Of a DNA stretch of 64,000 nt, positions 25,346-32,634 are shown piece after piece. Source of the stretch: Ectothiorhodospiraceae bacterium. Its GTDB lineage: Bacteria; Pseudomonadota; Gammaproteobacteria; Nitrococcales; Aquisalimonadaceae. The notes beneath the pieces were generated by a model. The model made no database searches. It was not told where the DNA came from and saw only the letters and a list, made by a program, of their open reading frames with translations. Each line of letters opens with the position of its first letter. The stretch's first letter is position 1. The stretch covers positions 1 to 64,000 of the forward strand of contig JAFIFU010000006.1 in assembly GCA_020831885.1 (NCBI GenBank). Direction: 5' to 3'. Both the position numbers and the translations under genes were made by a program.

Positions 25346-25433
25346 CTTTCATCCCTCCTGGGTTCTTGTTGCAACAGTAACGGCCGATGGGCCGAAGCCC
25401 CGTCCAGGTCAAATTGTAGTCGGACCCGGCGGG

Positions 25434-25474
25434 TGTTGCGCCGGCACGACACATCCGGTTGCGTGGGCGCAACA
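25434..25474. promoter_or_regulatory. Inverted repeat upstream of the porin gene
   Basis: TGTTGCGCC (25434-25442) and GGCGCAACA (25466-25474) are exact reverse complements with a 23-nt spacer, ~90-130 nt upstream of the porin start. A minus-strand TACAAT box (25411-25416) lies between this repeat and the gene and could be the -10. It could be a regulator site, but the regulator cannot be named. Confidence 0.35.
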
Positions 25475-25568
25475 TCAGGCGACACTCTAGAAGCTGGCAA
25501 TGGGAACGGCAAGACGGAGACGGGCGATTCAGCCCCGCTGGTTATTTTGCCGCCACTCTCCTGATAGG

Positions 25569-25694
25569 CTAGGGGAGCGCTGATCGATTTCCATGGCGTT
25601 CTTGACAAGGACCACGGCCATTGCCTGCGAACGCCGCCTTGTCAGCCTGCTCGAAGGGCTCCGCAGAGCACCGTGGGAATCGATCAGCGCTTTA
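25569..25694 (+). repeat. Dispersed palindromic repeat, copy A (most complete)
   Basis: The left terminus CTAGGGGAGCGCTGATCGAT and the right terminus GGGAATCGATCAGCGCTTTAG are near-perfect inverted repeats, with CCATGG/CCGTGG continuing inward. A nested pair, CTTGACAAGG and CCTTGTCAG, lies inside. The element is about 126 bp and can fold as one long hairpin. Blocks GCGAACGCCG, GTCAGCCTGCT and GGCTCCGCAGAGCACCGTGG are shared with the other copies. It sits upstream of the ZapG-like gene, in a 457-nt gap (25346-25802) that otherwise holds the porin leader. Confidence 0.8.
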
Positions 25695-25802
25695 GTGGTG
25701 GACGGTCCCGCGTATTACGCACGGCGGTCTGCGGGACTATGGACCAGGACAAAACCTCCGTGTCTCCCCGGCCGCGCGGCCGGGGACAGTGGAGTCCGGA
25801 GC

Positions 25803-26528
25803 ATGTCGACGTTCTCGTGGTTGTTCGTGTTGGTGGTTGCGATTCTCGTGTCCTTTGTGGCCGGCCGTATGGCTGCGCCCCGGACGGGTAGACTGAAGGC
25901 GCTGGAGCAGGAGCGGGATGCCGCCAGTGCGGAACTGCGCCGCTATCGCGAGGAGGTCAGTGCGCATTTCGAGAAGACCGCAACCCTGTTCAACGAGGTC
26001 ACGGGCCGCTACCGGAATCTGTACGAACACCTGGCCGAGGGCTCCCAGCGGCTGGGGCTGGGGCCGGACGCGCATCTGTTGCAGACGTCGCCGGAGCGGC
26101 GGCGCCTGGAGGGCAGCGGCACCCATCAGGAGGGCGACGACGCCGGAACCGGCGTCGCGTCTCCGGCGGACGGGCCGGCGTCAGCGGCGGAACCCGCCTC
26201 AGAGGAACGGACTTCCCCGGAGCAGCCCGCCGCGGAGCGCGTCTCAGAGGAACGTATTCCCCCGGAGCAGCCGGCGGAGGCGGGAACGCCATCCCCGGAT
26301 TCAGCGTCGGAGGAGACAACCCGCTCCCCGGAGGGGCCCGGGAAGGCCGACGGTGAACCTGGGCAGCGGACTGAAGCGGATAGCCGGGCTGCGGATAAAC
26401 AAACCCCCGATGCCGACGACAGCGCGCCCGCGGAGACTTCCACCGAGGCGGAGCCCCGCCCGCCCAGTGACTATGCACCGGACGATGCAGGCGAGCGGCC
26501 TGAGGAGAAAACCCGCCGGAAACGCTGA
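25803..26528 (+). CDS. ZapG/YhcB-like (DUF1043) membrane-anchored protein with long acidic tail
   Basis: This is a 241-residue protein. One transmembrane helix, FSWLFVLVVAILVSFVAG, at the N-terminus is followed by a coiled-coil region (LEQERDAASAELRRYREEVS) and the DUF1043 hallmark HFEKTATLFNEVTGRYRNLYEHLAEGSQRL. E. coli YhcB/ZapG, which affects division and envelope synthesis, is ~132 residues; here ~130 extra residues form a Pro/Glu/Ala-rich disordered tail with repeated SEER-x-x-PEQPA units. The start is ATG 25803. The stop TGA lies in CGCTGA, the left end of repeat copy C. Repeat copies A and C bracket the gene in the same orientation. Confidence 0.85.
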   Translation: MSTFSWLFVLVVAILVSFVAGRMAAPRTGRLKALEQERDAASAELRRYREEVSAHFEKTATLFNEVTGRYRNLYEHLAEGSQRLGLGPDAHLLQTSPERRRLEGSGTHQEGDDAGTGVASPADGPASAAEPASEERTSPEQPAAERVSEERIPPEQPAEAGTPSPDSASEETTRSPEGPGKADGEPGQRTEADSRAADKQTPDADDSAPAETSTEAEPRPPSDYAPDDAGERPEEKTRRKR

Positions 26529-26626
26529 AGTATCCCCGGGTCCAGCCATTGCCCGCGGGCAGCGCCATGCCAGCCTGCTGGAACGGCTCCGTAGAGCACC
26601 GTGGGACTAGATCAGCGCCTCCCTAG
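26523..26626 (+). repeat. Dispersed palindromic repeat, copy C
   Basis: The left terminus CGCTGAAGTATCCCCGGG pairs with the right terminus, whose reverse complement reads GCGCTGATCTAGTCCCACGG. The interior blocks CCATTGCC, GCCAGCCTGCTGGAA and GGCTCCGTAGAGCACCGTGG align with copy A. The TGA of the ZapG-like gene lies in the left end, and the rhodanese stop (TAG, minus strand 26625-26623) lies in the CTAG at the right end. It separates two convergent genes and probably terminates both. Confidence 0.75.
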
Positions 26627-27489
26627 ATTTCCTCGCCGGTGGCCACCGGGTTGTCCGGGTTCCGGATCCACTCGCTCCAGGAGCCCGGATACAGGCGGGC
26701 GCCGGACAGTCCGGCCTGCCACATGGCTAGCAGGGTATGGCAGGCTGAGACCCCCGAGCCGCACATCAGAACCACCTGGTCCGGTGCCTGATCCAGCTGA
26801 TGCCCGCTGAACAGTGCCCGGAGCTCCTGGGGGCTTCGGAAACGCGTCTCCGGGTCCAGTGCCAGCGTGTACGGCAGGTTGCGCGCCCCGGGGACGTGAC
26901 CGGCCACCGGGTCCAGGGGTTCGGTGATGCCCTGAAAGCGCTCCCCGGTGCGTACGTCCACCAGCCTCAGGGGCTGGCCCTGTCCCCGGATCACGGCGCG
27001 CTGGATTTCCTGCTGATCACATGTGCCCAGTTGCGGGGCCCGGATGGGCAGTTCCCGGGGTACAGGATCCACCTGGCCGGCTTCCAGCCCGCCTCCGGCC
27101 TCCAGCCAGGCGCGCAGGCCGCCGTCCAGCACCTGTACCCGTGTATGCCCGAGCCAGAGCAGCATCCACCACAGGCGCGCGGCCATGGCGCCGCCCAGAT
27201 CGTCGTAGCCCACCACGTGGGTGTCTTCCCCGATGCCCAGGGCACCGAGACGCGCGGCGGCGGCGTCCCGCGCCGGCAGCGGGTGACGTCCGGTGGCGGG
27301 GCCGGGCGGGTCGCTCAGATCCCGGTCCAGGCGGGCGTGGACCGCCCCGGGCAGGTGCCCGTCCCGGTAGGCGGCCTCGCCGGCATCCGGCGCGTCCAGT
27401 TGGTGCCGGCAGTCCACCAGCAGGGGAGGATCCGCGTCCCGGCAAAGGGTGAGCAGTTCAGTGGCGCTGATGAGCGGCCCCGGATTCAT
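26623..27489 (-). CDS. Two-domain sulfurtransferase (rhodanese / 3-mercaptopyruvate type)
   Basis: This 288-residue protein has tandem rhodanese domains. The N-terminal domain (LLVDCRHQLDAPDAGEAAYRDGHLPGAVHARLDRDLS) is inactive-type. The C-terminal domain holds the catalytic loop CGSGVSACHTLLAM, close to the CGSGVTA of 3-mercaptopyruvate sulfurtransferases (SseA) and different from the CRKGVT of thiosulfate-preferring enzymes. Mercaptopyruvate is therefore the more likely donor. It has no signal peptide. The start ATG 27489 begins where the domain begins. The stop codon falls at the edge of repeat copy C. Confidence 0.9.
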   Translation of the reverse strand: MNPGPLISATELLTLCRDADPPLLVDCRHQLDAPDAGEAAYRDGHLPGAVHARLDRDLSDPPGPATGRHPLPARDAAAARLGALGIGEDTHVVGYDDLGGAMAARLWWMLLWLGHTRVQVLDGGLRAWLEAGGGLEAGQVDPVPRELPIRAPQLGTCDQQEIQRAVIRGQGQPLRLVDVRTGERFQGITEPLDPVAGHVPGARNLPYTLALDPETRFRSPQELRALFSGHQLDQAPDQVVLMCGSGVSACHTLLAMWQAGLSGARLYPGSWSEWIRNPDNPVATGEEI

Positions 27490-27646
27490 GGCATGGACTC
27501 CTACCACAGGATGTGCATTCGTTTTACCGTGCGGTGCGAACGGGCACAATCGGAACCGTGGACCACACACGCGGTCTACGCAAGGTCAGTCTTTGCGGGA
27601 CAGCGTACGGGTAGATGAAGCGGACGGGATGCAAAGGATAGAGACG

Positions 27647-28246
27647 ATGATGCGTGGAGTTCAGGGAATTGCGGTGATGGCGTTGGCACTGATGCTGGTG
27701 GGCTGCGCGACTCAGGTTGACCGGGTCGGTACCGAGGAGGTCATCGATCTCACCGGTCGCTGGAACGACACTGATTCCCGGTTGGTGTCAGAGGAAATGG
27801 TGCAGGACCTCCTGGCCCGGGGGTGGATCGAGCGCCATCGCGGGCAGACCGGCGAACAGCCGGCGGTCATCGTCGGCCAGATCCGCAATCTCAGTCATGA
27901 GCACATCAACACCAACACCTTCATCCGTGACATCGAACGTGAACTGATCAATTCCGGCCAGGTGGTGTTCGTTGCCGCCGGAGGCGAACGGGACGCCATC
28001 CGCGAGGAGCGCACCGACCAGGCTGTCCATGCCCGGCCGGATACGGCCAATCCGCCCGGGGCGGAACTGGGGGCGGACTACATGCTGACGGGCACCATCA
28101 ATACCATCACCGACACCGAGGGCCGCACCGAGGTGGCGTACTACCAGGTGGATCTGGCGCTCACCAGCCTGCGGGACAACACCCGCGTGTGGGTGGGGCA
28201 GAAACAGATCCGTAAGGTGATCCGCCGCGGCCTGTTCCGTTCCTGA
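27647..28246 (+). CDS. lpoB: LpoB-type outer-membrane lipoprotein (PBP activator)
   Basis: This 199-residue lipoprotein has signal MMRGVQGIAVMALALMLVGC with lipobox LVGC. The mature domain matches LpoB: TEEVIDLTGRWNDTDSRLVSEEMVQDLL, PAVIVGQIRNLSHEHINTNTFIRDIERELINSGQVVFVA, and GADYMLTGTINTITDTEGRTEVAYYQVDLALT. In enterics LpoB activates PBP1b from the outer membrane; in other gammaproteobacteria the homologue pairs with a COG3014 protein, as here (7 nt apart). Start ATG 27647 or 27650 fits AAAGGA at 27634-27639; ATG 27629 is also possible. Confidence 0.85.
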   Translation: MMRGVQGIAVMALALMLVGCATQVDRVGTEEVIDLTGRWNDTDSRLVSEEMVQDLLARGWIERHRGQTGEQPAVIVGQIRNLSHEHINTNTFIRDIERELINSGQVVFVAAGGERDAIREERTDQAVHARPDTANPPGAELGADYMLTGTINTITDTEGRTEVAYYQVDLALTSLRDNTRVWVGQKQIRKVIRRGLFRS

Positions 28247-28253
28247 GGAAAGC

Positions 28254-29588
28254 ATGTCGCTGCCGGTAAGCGGCCGCGTCTGGTCCGGGACGCTGCGGCC
28301 GATTCTGCTGGTGCCGCTACTGATCGCGCTGAGTGGTTGCGCAGCGCTGCGCACGGATTTCGCGGCGGTGGAACGGGATCTGGCCCGGGGTGATGCGGAG
28401 GCCGCGCTGCAGCGCCTGGGGCCGCTTCAGGATTCCCGGCTGAATCGCCCGTTGTACCTGATGAACCGGGGCATGATTCTGCGGGTTGCCGGGGACCGGG
28501 CAGGCAGCATCGCGGCCTTCGAGGAGGCCAAGACCCGGGTCGGTGAACTGCAGGCGGTGAGCCTCAGCGAGACCCTGGCCGGCTGGACGCTCACGGAGAC
28601 CGCCAGCAGCTATGTCCCTCCGGTGCACGAGCATCTGATGCTGCATGTGTATCAGATGTTGAACTTCCTGGAGCAGGGTGATCTGGACGCCGCGCGGGTG
28701 GAGGCGTTGCAGATTGATCTGGGATTGCGCCGGGTGGATCCGCGGGACGGTGAGGCCCCGGATGGGGGGGACGCCCTGGCCCGCTACCTGAGCGGCATCG
28801 TATTCGAGGCCTCCCGGGAGGACAGTGACGCACTGATCGCCTACCGTAAGGCCTATCACGCCTACCGCCGGGGCGGCGGGTCCGTACCTCGGGATCTGCA
28901 GCAGAGCCTGGTGCGCCTGACCGATGCACTGGAGTTGCATGACGAGCGGGATGGCTACCTGGCGGAGTTCGGTATCGCGGCCTGGACATCGCAGCAGGAT
29001 CTGCGTGGCCGCGGCCAGGTGGTGCTACTGGTGCATGACGGGTTCGCACCGCGATTGCGGGACGAGAGCCTGCTGGTGCCGGCACCGGACAGCGGGCATC
29101 TCATCCGCGTCGCGCTGCCGTCATTGCATCGCCGTCCCTCCGGGCTTGCCGGGGCCAGCCTGGGTGTGAATGGCATCCGGCACCAGGCGGAGGTGGTGGA
29201 GAGACCCGCCGATACGATGGACCGGTGGCTGTCCCGGCAGATGCCTTTGCTGATCAGCCGGGCCGCCAGCCGGAACGTGGCCCGCTATCAGTTCACCCGC
29301 CAGGTGGAACAGGACAATGCCCTGTTGGCCGTGCTTCTGAACGTGGCCGGCGCACTGGCGGACAATGCCGACACACGCAGTTGGCGGACTTTGCCGGATC
29401 GCGTCTGGCTGGCGCGCCTCTTTGTGGAGCCGGGCATCCATGAGGTGGAGGTGCTGCTGGACGGTGTTGCTGGCGCCGGCGGAACGCGTACCCACCGGAT
29501 CAGCCCCGGCGGGCTCTTGGTGATCAGCGAGCACTGGCCGGGTGGCGGAAGCGGCGCGACCGCTCAGCCGCTCCGCTCCCGCAGGTAA
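28254..29588 (+). CDS. COG3014 family lipoprotein with TPR-like repeats
   Basis: This is a 444-residue predicted lipoprotein. The signal [15 protein letters not shown] gives a lipobox (LSGC), and helical TPR-like units follow: [10 protein letters not shown]-type [47 protein letters not shown] and [21 protein letters not shown]. This is the COG3014 family that commonly follows an lpoB-like gene, and a joint role in envelope or peptidoglycan synthase control is inferred from that pairing. It starts 8 nt after the lpoB stop, and its 3' end overlaps convergent gpmA by 25 nt. Confidence 0.85.
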   Translation: MSLPVSGRVWSGTLRPILLVPLLIALSGCAALRTDFAAVERDLARGDAEAALQRLGPLQDSRLNRPLYLMNRGMILRVAGDRAGSIAAFEEAKTRVGELQAVSLSETLAGWTLTETASSYVPPVHEHLMLHVYQMLNFLEQGDLDAARVEALQIDLGLRRVDPRDGEAPDGGDALARYLSGIVFEASREDSDALIAYRKAYHAYRRGGGSVPRDLQQSLVRLTDALELHDERDGYLAEFGIAAWTSQQDLRGRGQVVLLVHDGFAPRLRDESLLVPAPDSGHLIRVALPSLHRRPSGLAGASLGVNGIRHQAEVVERPADTMDRWLSRQMPLLISRAASRNVARYQFTRQVEQDNALLAVLLNVAGALADNADTRSWRTLPDRVWLARLFVEPGIHEVEVLLDGVAGAGGTRTHRISPGGLLVISEHWPGGGSGATAQPLRSRR

Positions 29589-30265
29589 TAATGGCCGGTC
29601 ACCGCCAGTGCATCATCCAACTCGAACACCAAGGGATCCCCGGTGGGAATCTCCACTTTCATGATCGCCTCGTCATCCAGTTGCCGCAGGTGCTTCACCA
29701 GCGCCCGGAGGCTGTTGCCGTGGGCGGCAATCAGAATCGTCTGGCTCTGGCGTAGCGCCGGCGCAATGGTGTTGTCCCAGAACGGCAGAACCCGTTCCAG
29801 CGTCGTCTTCAGGGACTCGGCGCCGGGTAGCTGTTCCGGTGACAGGCCGCGGTACCGGGGGTCGAAGCGCGGGTGGCGCTCGTCATCCGGATCCAGCTCC
29901 GGGGGCGGGGTGGCGTAGCTGCGGCGCCAGACATGGACCTGTTCCTCGCCGTATTTCTCCGCGGTTTCCGCCTTGTTCAGGCCGGTGAGCGCGCCGTAGT
30001 GACGTTCGTTCAGCCGCCAGCTATTGGTGATGGGAATCCACATCTGGTCCAGCTCGTCCAGGCCGATCCAAAGGGTTCGGATGGCACGCTTCAGCACGGA
30101 CGTGAAGGCTGCGTCGAATGCCAGCCCGTTGGCACGCATCAACTGGCCGGCGGCCCGGGCCTCATTCCGGCCCTTTTCGCTCAGATCCACGTCGTACCAG
30201 CCGGTGAAGCGGTTTTCCAGGTTCCATTGGCTCTGGCCGTGGCGGAGCAGGACGAGTCGTTTCAT
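29564..30265 (-). CDS. gpmA: 2,3-bisphosphoglycerate-dependent phosphoglycerate mutase
   Basis: This 233-residue glycolytic/gluconeogenic enzyme interconverts 3- and 2-phosphoglycerate. The catalytic phosphohistidine is in [20 protein letters not shown] (His near residue 8), and the second active-site His is in [16 protein letters not shown]. The insertion segment [20 protein letters not shown] is typical of the dPGM class. The length is slightly short compared with the 250 residues of E. coli because the C-terminus is trimmed, which is common outside enterics. The gene is monocistronic and overlaps the convergent COG3014 gene by 25 nt. Confidence 0.95.
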   Translation of the reverse strand: MKRLVLLRHGQSQWNLENRFTGWYDVDLSEKGRNEARAAGQLMRANGLAFDAAFTSVLKRAIRTLWIGLDELDQMWIPITNSWRLNERHYGALTGLNKAETAEKYGEEQVHVWRRSYATPPPELDPDDERHPRFDPRYRGLSPEQLPGAESLKTTLERVLPFWDNTIAPALRQSQTILIAAHGNSLRALVKHLRQLDDEAIMKVEIPTGDPLVFELDDALAVTGHYYLRERSG

Positions 30266-30602
30266 GATGCAGTGATCCTCGAAATCGGCATTGGGAATCG
30301 GTGGTCATGACCCTGGGTCACATCCGTGGCGCGGGTATGGCGGGTCGACGGCGGCTAGTTTATCAGCGAATGGCTGTCGGTTCAGGCACGGTCCGTGGTG
30401 TCCCCGTTTGCGGCGCCGACGTTCAGCGGATACAGCCGTGCCCCGGTGCCGTTGTGAAGAACCGCGTTGTCCGTCAGGCGGATAGCCCACCGGGCCTCCT
30501 TCATCACCGGTGCCATGCCGGTGCCGGTGGCCATCAAGTCATGGCAAAGCTTTTCCAAAGGTTAGTAACATGGGCAGTGTCAGACAGCCGAAGGAGCAAC
30601 CC
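30266..30602. other. Intergenic region upstream of the envelope operon
   Basis: This 337-nt divergent gap lies between gpmA (minus) and the CYTH gene (plus). It must contain both promoters. A GC-rich hairpin, CACCGG / CCGGTG, lies near 30507-30525. No frame has convincing coding character: an in-frame upstream ATG at 30570 would add 11 residues to the CYTH protein but has no ribosome site. Confidence 0.45.
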
Positions 30603-31070
30603 GTGGCAGCGGAGATCGAGCGCAAGTTTCTGGTCACGTCCGACAACTGGCGCAGCTCGGTACAGCGGAGCCTGCCCATGCGCCAGGGTTATCTGGCCGG
30701 TGGGCAGACCAGCTCGGTCCGGATCCGGGTCAGCGGGGACAGGGCCTGGCTCAACATCAAGGGCGCCACCCTGGGGGTGCGCCGCCGGGAGTACGAGTAC
30801 AGCATTCCGGTGGATGAGGCCCGGGAGATGCTCGATCACCTGTGCCAGGGGCCGCTGATCGAGAAGGTGCGGCACGAGGTCCGGGTCGGCGGGCATCTCT
30901 GGGAAGTGGATGAATTCCTCGGCGACAACGCCGGCCTGATTGTGGCGGAGGTGGAGTTGGACAGCGAGGATGAAGCCTTTGACACGCCGGACTGGGCGGG
31001 GGAGGAGGTTTCCCACGACCCCCGTTACTACAATGTGAGCCTGGTGAAACGGCCCTACAGCACATGGTGA
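30603..31070 (+). CDS. CYTH domain phosphatase (inorganic triphosphatase-like)
   Basis: This 155-residue protein is a stand-alone CYTH domain. It begins AAEIERKFLV with the ExExK signature, and lysine/arginine-rich strands follow (SSVRIRVSGDRAWLNIKGATLGVRRREYEY), as does EVDEFLGDNAGLIVAEVELDSEDE with the metal-binding acidic residues of the tunnel fold. Bacterial CYTH proteins of this size are usually tripolyphosphatases or of unknown substrate. The GTG at 30603 is chosen because AAGGAG lies at 30591-30596 and the conserved motif begins at once. It is the first gene of a seven-gene overlapping operon. Confidence 0.88.
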   Translation: MAAEIERKFLVTSDNWRSSVQRSLPMRQGYLAGGQTSSVRIRVSGDRAWLNIKGATLGVRRREYEYSIPVDEAREMLDHLCQGPLIEKVRHEVRVGGHLWEVDEFLGDNAGLIVAEVELDSEDEAFDTPDWAGEEVSHDPRYYNVSLVKRPYSTW

Positions 31071-31579
31071 CCGGGGGCGATACACAGCGGTTTCCGGCAG
31101 ACGTCTGGCTGCACGTGGACACCGGCGGCCAGTCACTGGCGGTGATGGAAAACGGGCGCCGTCTGGCGCACTACCCGGTGTCCACCGCAGCCGCCGGGCT
31201 TGGGGAGGTGAACGGCTCGTTCCGTACGCCGCGGGGATGGCATTGCATCCGCGCGCGCATCGGCAACGGCCTGCCGGCCGGGGCGGTGTTCCGGGGTCGG
31301 CGCTGGACGGGGGAGATCTGCGATGATGCGGTTTACCGCCAGGCGCCGGATCGGGACTGGATTCTCTCCCGCATCCTCTGGCTCAGCGGACTGGAACCCG
31401 GTATCAATCGCCTCGGTGCCGTGGACAGTATGCGGCGCTATATCTACATCCACGGCTGTCCCGACCAGGTGCCGCTGGGTCAGCCCCTGTCCAAGGGCTG
31501 CATCCGCATGCGCAATGCGGATGTGATCGAACTCTTCGACCGGGTGCGGGTCGGTACCCGGGTATTCATTGACGGATAG
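31064..31579 (+). CDS. YkuD-domain protein without signal peptide (possible cytoplasmic L,D-carboxypeptidase)
   Basis: This is a 171-residue YkuD (L,D-transpeptidase) domain. The catalytic signature runs from YIYIHG (His130) to SKGCIRM (Cys146), the HxG...S-x-G-C-h-R pattern. Unlike periplasmic Ldt enzymes there is no signal peptide or membrane segment, so the protein should be cytoplasmic. Acinetobacter ElsL is such a cytoplasmic YkuD enzyme, and it trims the terminal D-Ala from recycled muropeptides. The next gene here is nagZ, also a cytoplasmic recycling enzyme, so the same role is inferred. It overlaps the CYTH gene by 7 nt. Confidence 0.85.
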   Translation: MVTGGDTQRFPADVWLHVDTGGQSLAVMENGRRLAHYPVSTAAAGLGEVNGSFRTPRGWHCIRARIGNGLPAGAVFRGRRWTGEICDDAVYRQAPDRDWILSRILWLSGLEPGINRLGAVDSMRRYIYIHGCPDQVPLGQPLSKGCIRMRNADVIELFDRVRVGTRVFIDG

Positions 31580-31590
31580 GAGTGCATCTC

Positions 31591-32634
31591 ATGGGGCTTG
31601 GGCCGGTCATGGTGGGCGTCGAGTCGACGCGGCTCACCGCCACGGAATGCGAGCTGTTGCGGCATCCGCAAGTGGGGGGCGTGATCCTGTTCAGCCGGAA
31701 CTTCGAGAGTCCGCGGCAGGTGCAGACCCTGTGCGCCGAGATCCACGCCTTACGTGATCCGCCGCTGCTGATCGCGGTGGACCAGGAAGGCGGGCGGGTG
31801 CAGCGTTTCCGCTCCGGCTTCTCCCGGCTGCCGCCGATGGCAGCGCTGGGGCGCGTGCATGACCGGGAACCGGAGCGCGGGATCGAGCTGGCGCGCGGCA
31901 TGGGTTGGCTGATGGCCGCCGAGCTCCGTGCCGTTGGTGTGGACATTAGTTTCGCGCCGGTCCTGGACCTGGATCACGGTGTCAGTGAGGTGATCGGGGA
32001 CCGGGCCCTGCACGCCGACCCTCAGTTGGTGGTCCGATTGGGTGCTGCCTACATTGACGGGATGGAGCAGGGAGGGCTGCGTGCGGTGGGCAAGCACTTT
32101 CCCGGTCACGGCGGCGTGACCGGGGACTCCCACCTGGATCTGCCGGTGGATGGTCGCTCCCTGATGCTGCTCCACGAACAGGACATGGTGCCCTTCGAGG
32201 AACTCATCCGGCGTCGCAGGCTGGCCGGCGTGATGATGGCGCATGTGGCCTATCCCGATCTCGACAACCAACCGGCAAGTTTTTCCCGGCGCTGGATCGA
32301 CGGGCTGTTGCGCCGGGAGTTGGGCTTCACCGGCGTTGTCTTCTGCGATGATCTGGGGATGGAGGGCGCGGCGGGCCTGGGCGCCTTGCCCGAGCGTGCC
32401 CTGGCAGCCCTGGAGGCCGGTAACGATATGGTCATGATCTGCAATCAACTGGACGAGATCCCCGTGGTGCTGGAGGCCTTGGAAGACCGGACGACGGAAG
32501 CCGGGCGTCCGCTGCTGGAACTGCGGGGCCCCCGTGGACGATCGCTGCTGGATCTGCAGCAGGATCAGCGCTGGAAGCAGGCGCGGGATGCGGCCCAGGG
32601 GCTGTTGACCATGATGGAGAGCGACAGCCCATGA
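31591..32634 (+). CDS. nagZ: Beta-N-acetylhexosaminidase (peptidoglycan recycling)
   Basis: This 347-residue GH3 enzyme removes GlcNAc from anhydro-muropeptides in the cytoplasm. NagZ features are GVILFSRNFESPRQV, LIAVDQEGGRVQRF, and KHFPGHGGVTGDSHLDLPVD, the loop with the catalytic Asp-His dyad. VFCDDLGMEGA carries the nucleophile Asp. It has no signal peptide. The ATG at 31591 fits AGGAG at 31578-31582; a GTG at 31582 is inside that site. It lies 11 nt after the YkuD gene and overlaps srkA by 4 nt (ATGA). Confidence 0.95.
   Translation: MGLGPVMVGVESTRLTATECELLRHPQVGGVILFSRNFESPRQVQTLCAEIHALRDPPLLIAVDQEGGRVQRFRSGFSRLPPMAALGRVHDREPERGIELARGMGWLMAAELRAVGVDISFAPVLDLDHGVSEVIGDRALHADPQLVVRLGAAYIDGMEQGGLRAVGKHFPGHGGVTGDSHLDLPVDGRSLMLLHEQDMVPFEELIRRRRLAGVMMAHVAYPDLDNQPASFSRRWIDGLLRRELGFTGVVFCDDLGMEGAAGLGALPERALAALEAGNDMVMICNQLDEIPVVLEALEDRTTEAGRPLLELRGPRGRSLLDLQQDQRWKQARDAAQGLLTMMESDSP

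Noticed and set aside
25593-25800. Upstream extension of the ZapG-like gene, and a shared protein-like reading of the repeats (VSLLE-x-LRRAPW)
   Set aside because: The frame has stops in copies 1, B and C, and the N-terminal helix of the protein begins at 25803. The apparent peptide similarity follows from nucleotide identity of the repeats.
30301-30858. A 185-codon plus-strand open frame overlapping the CYTH gene
   Set aside because: It conflicts with the CYTH frame, which has the ExExK signature and a good ribosome site.
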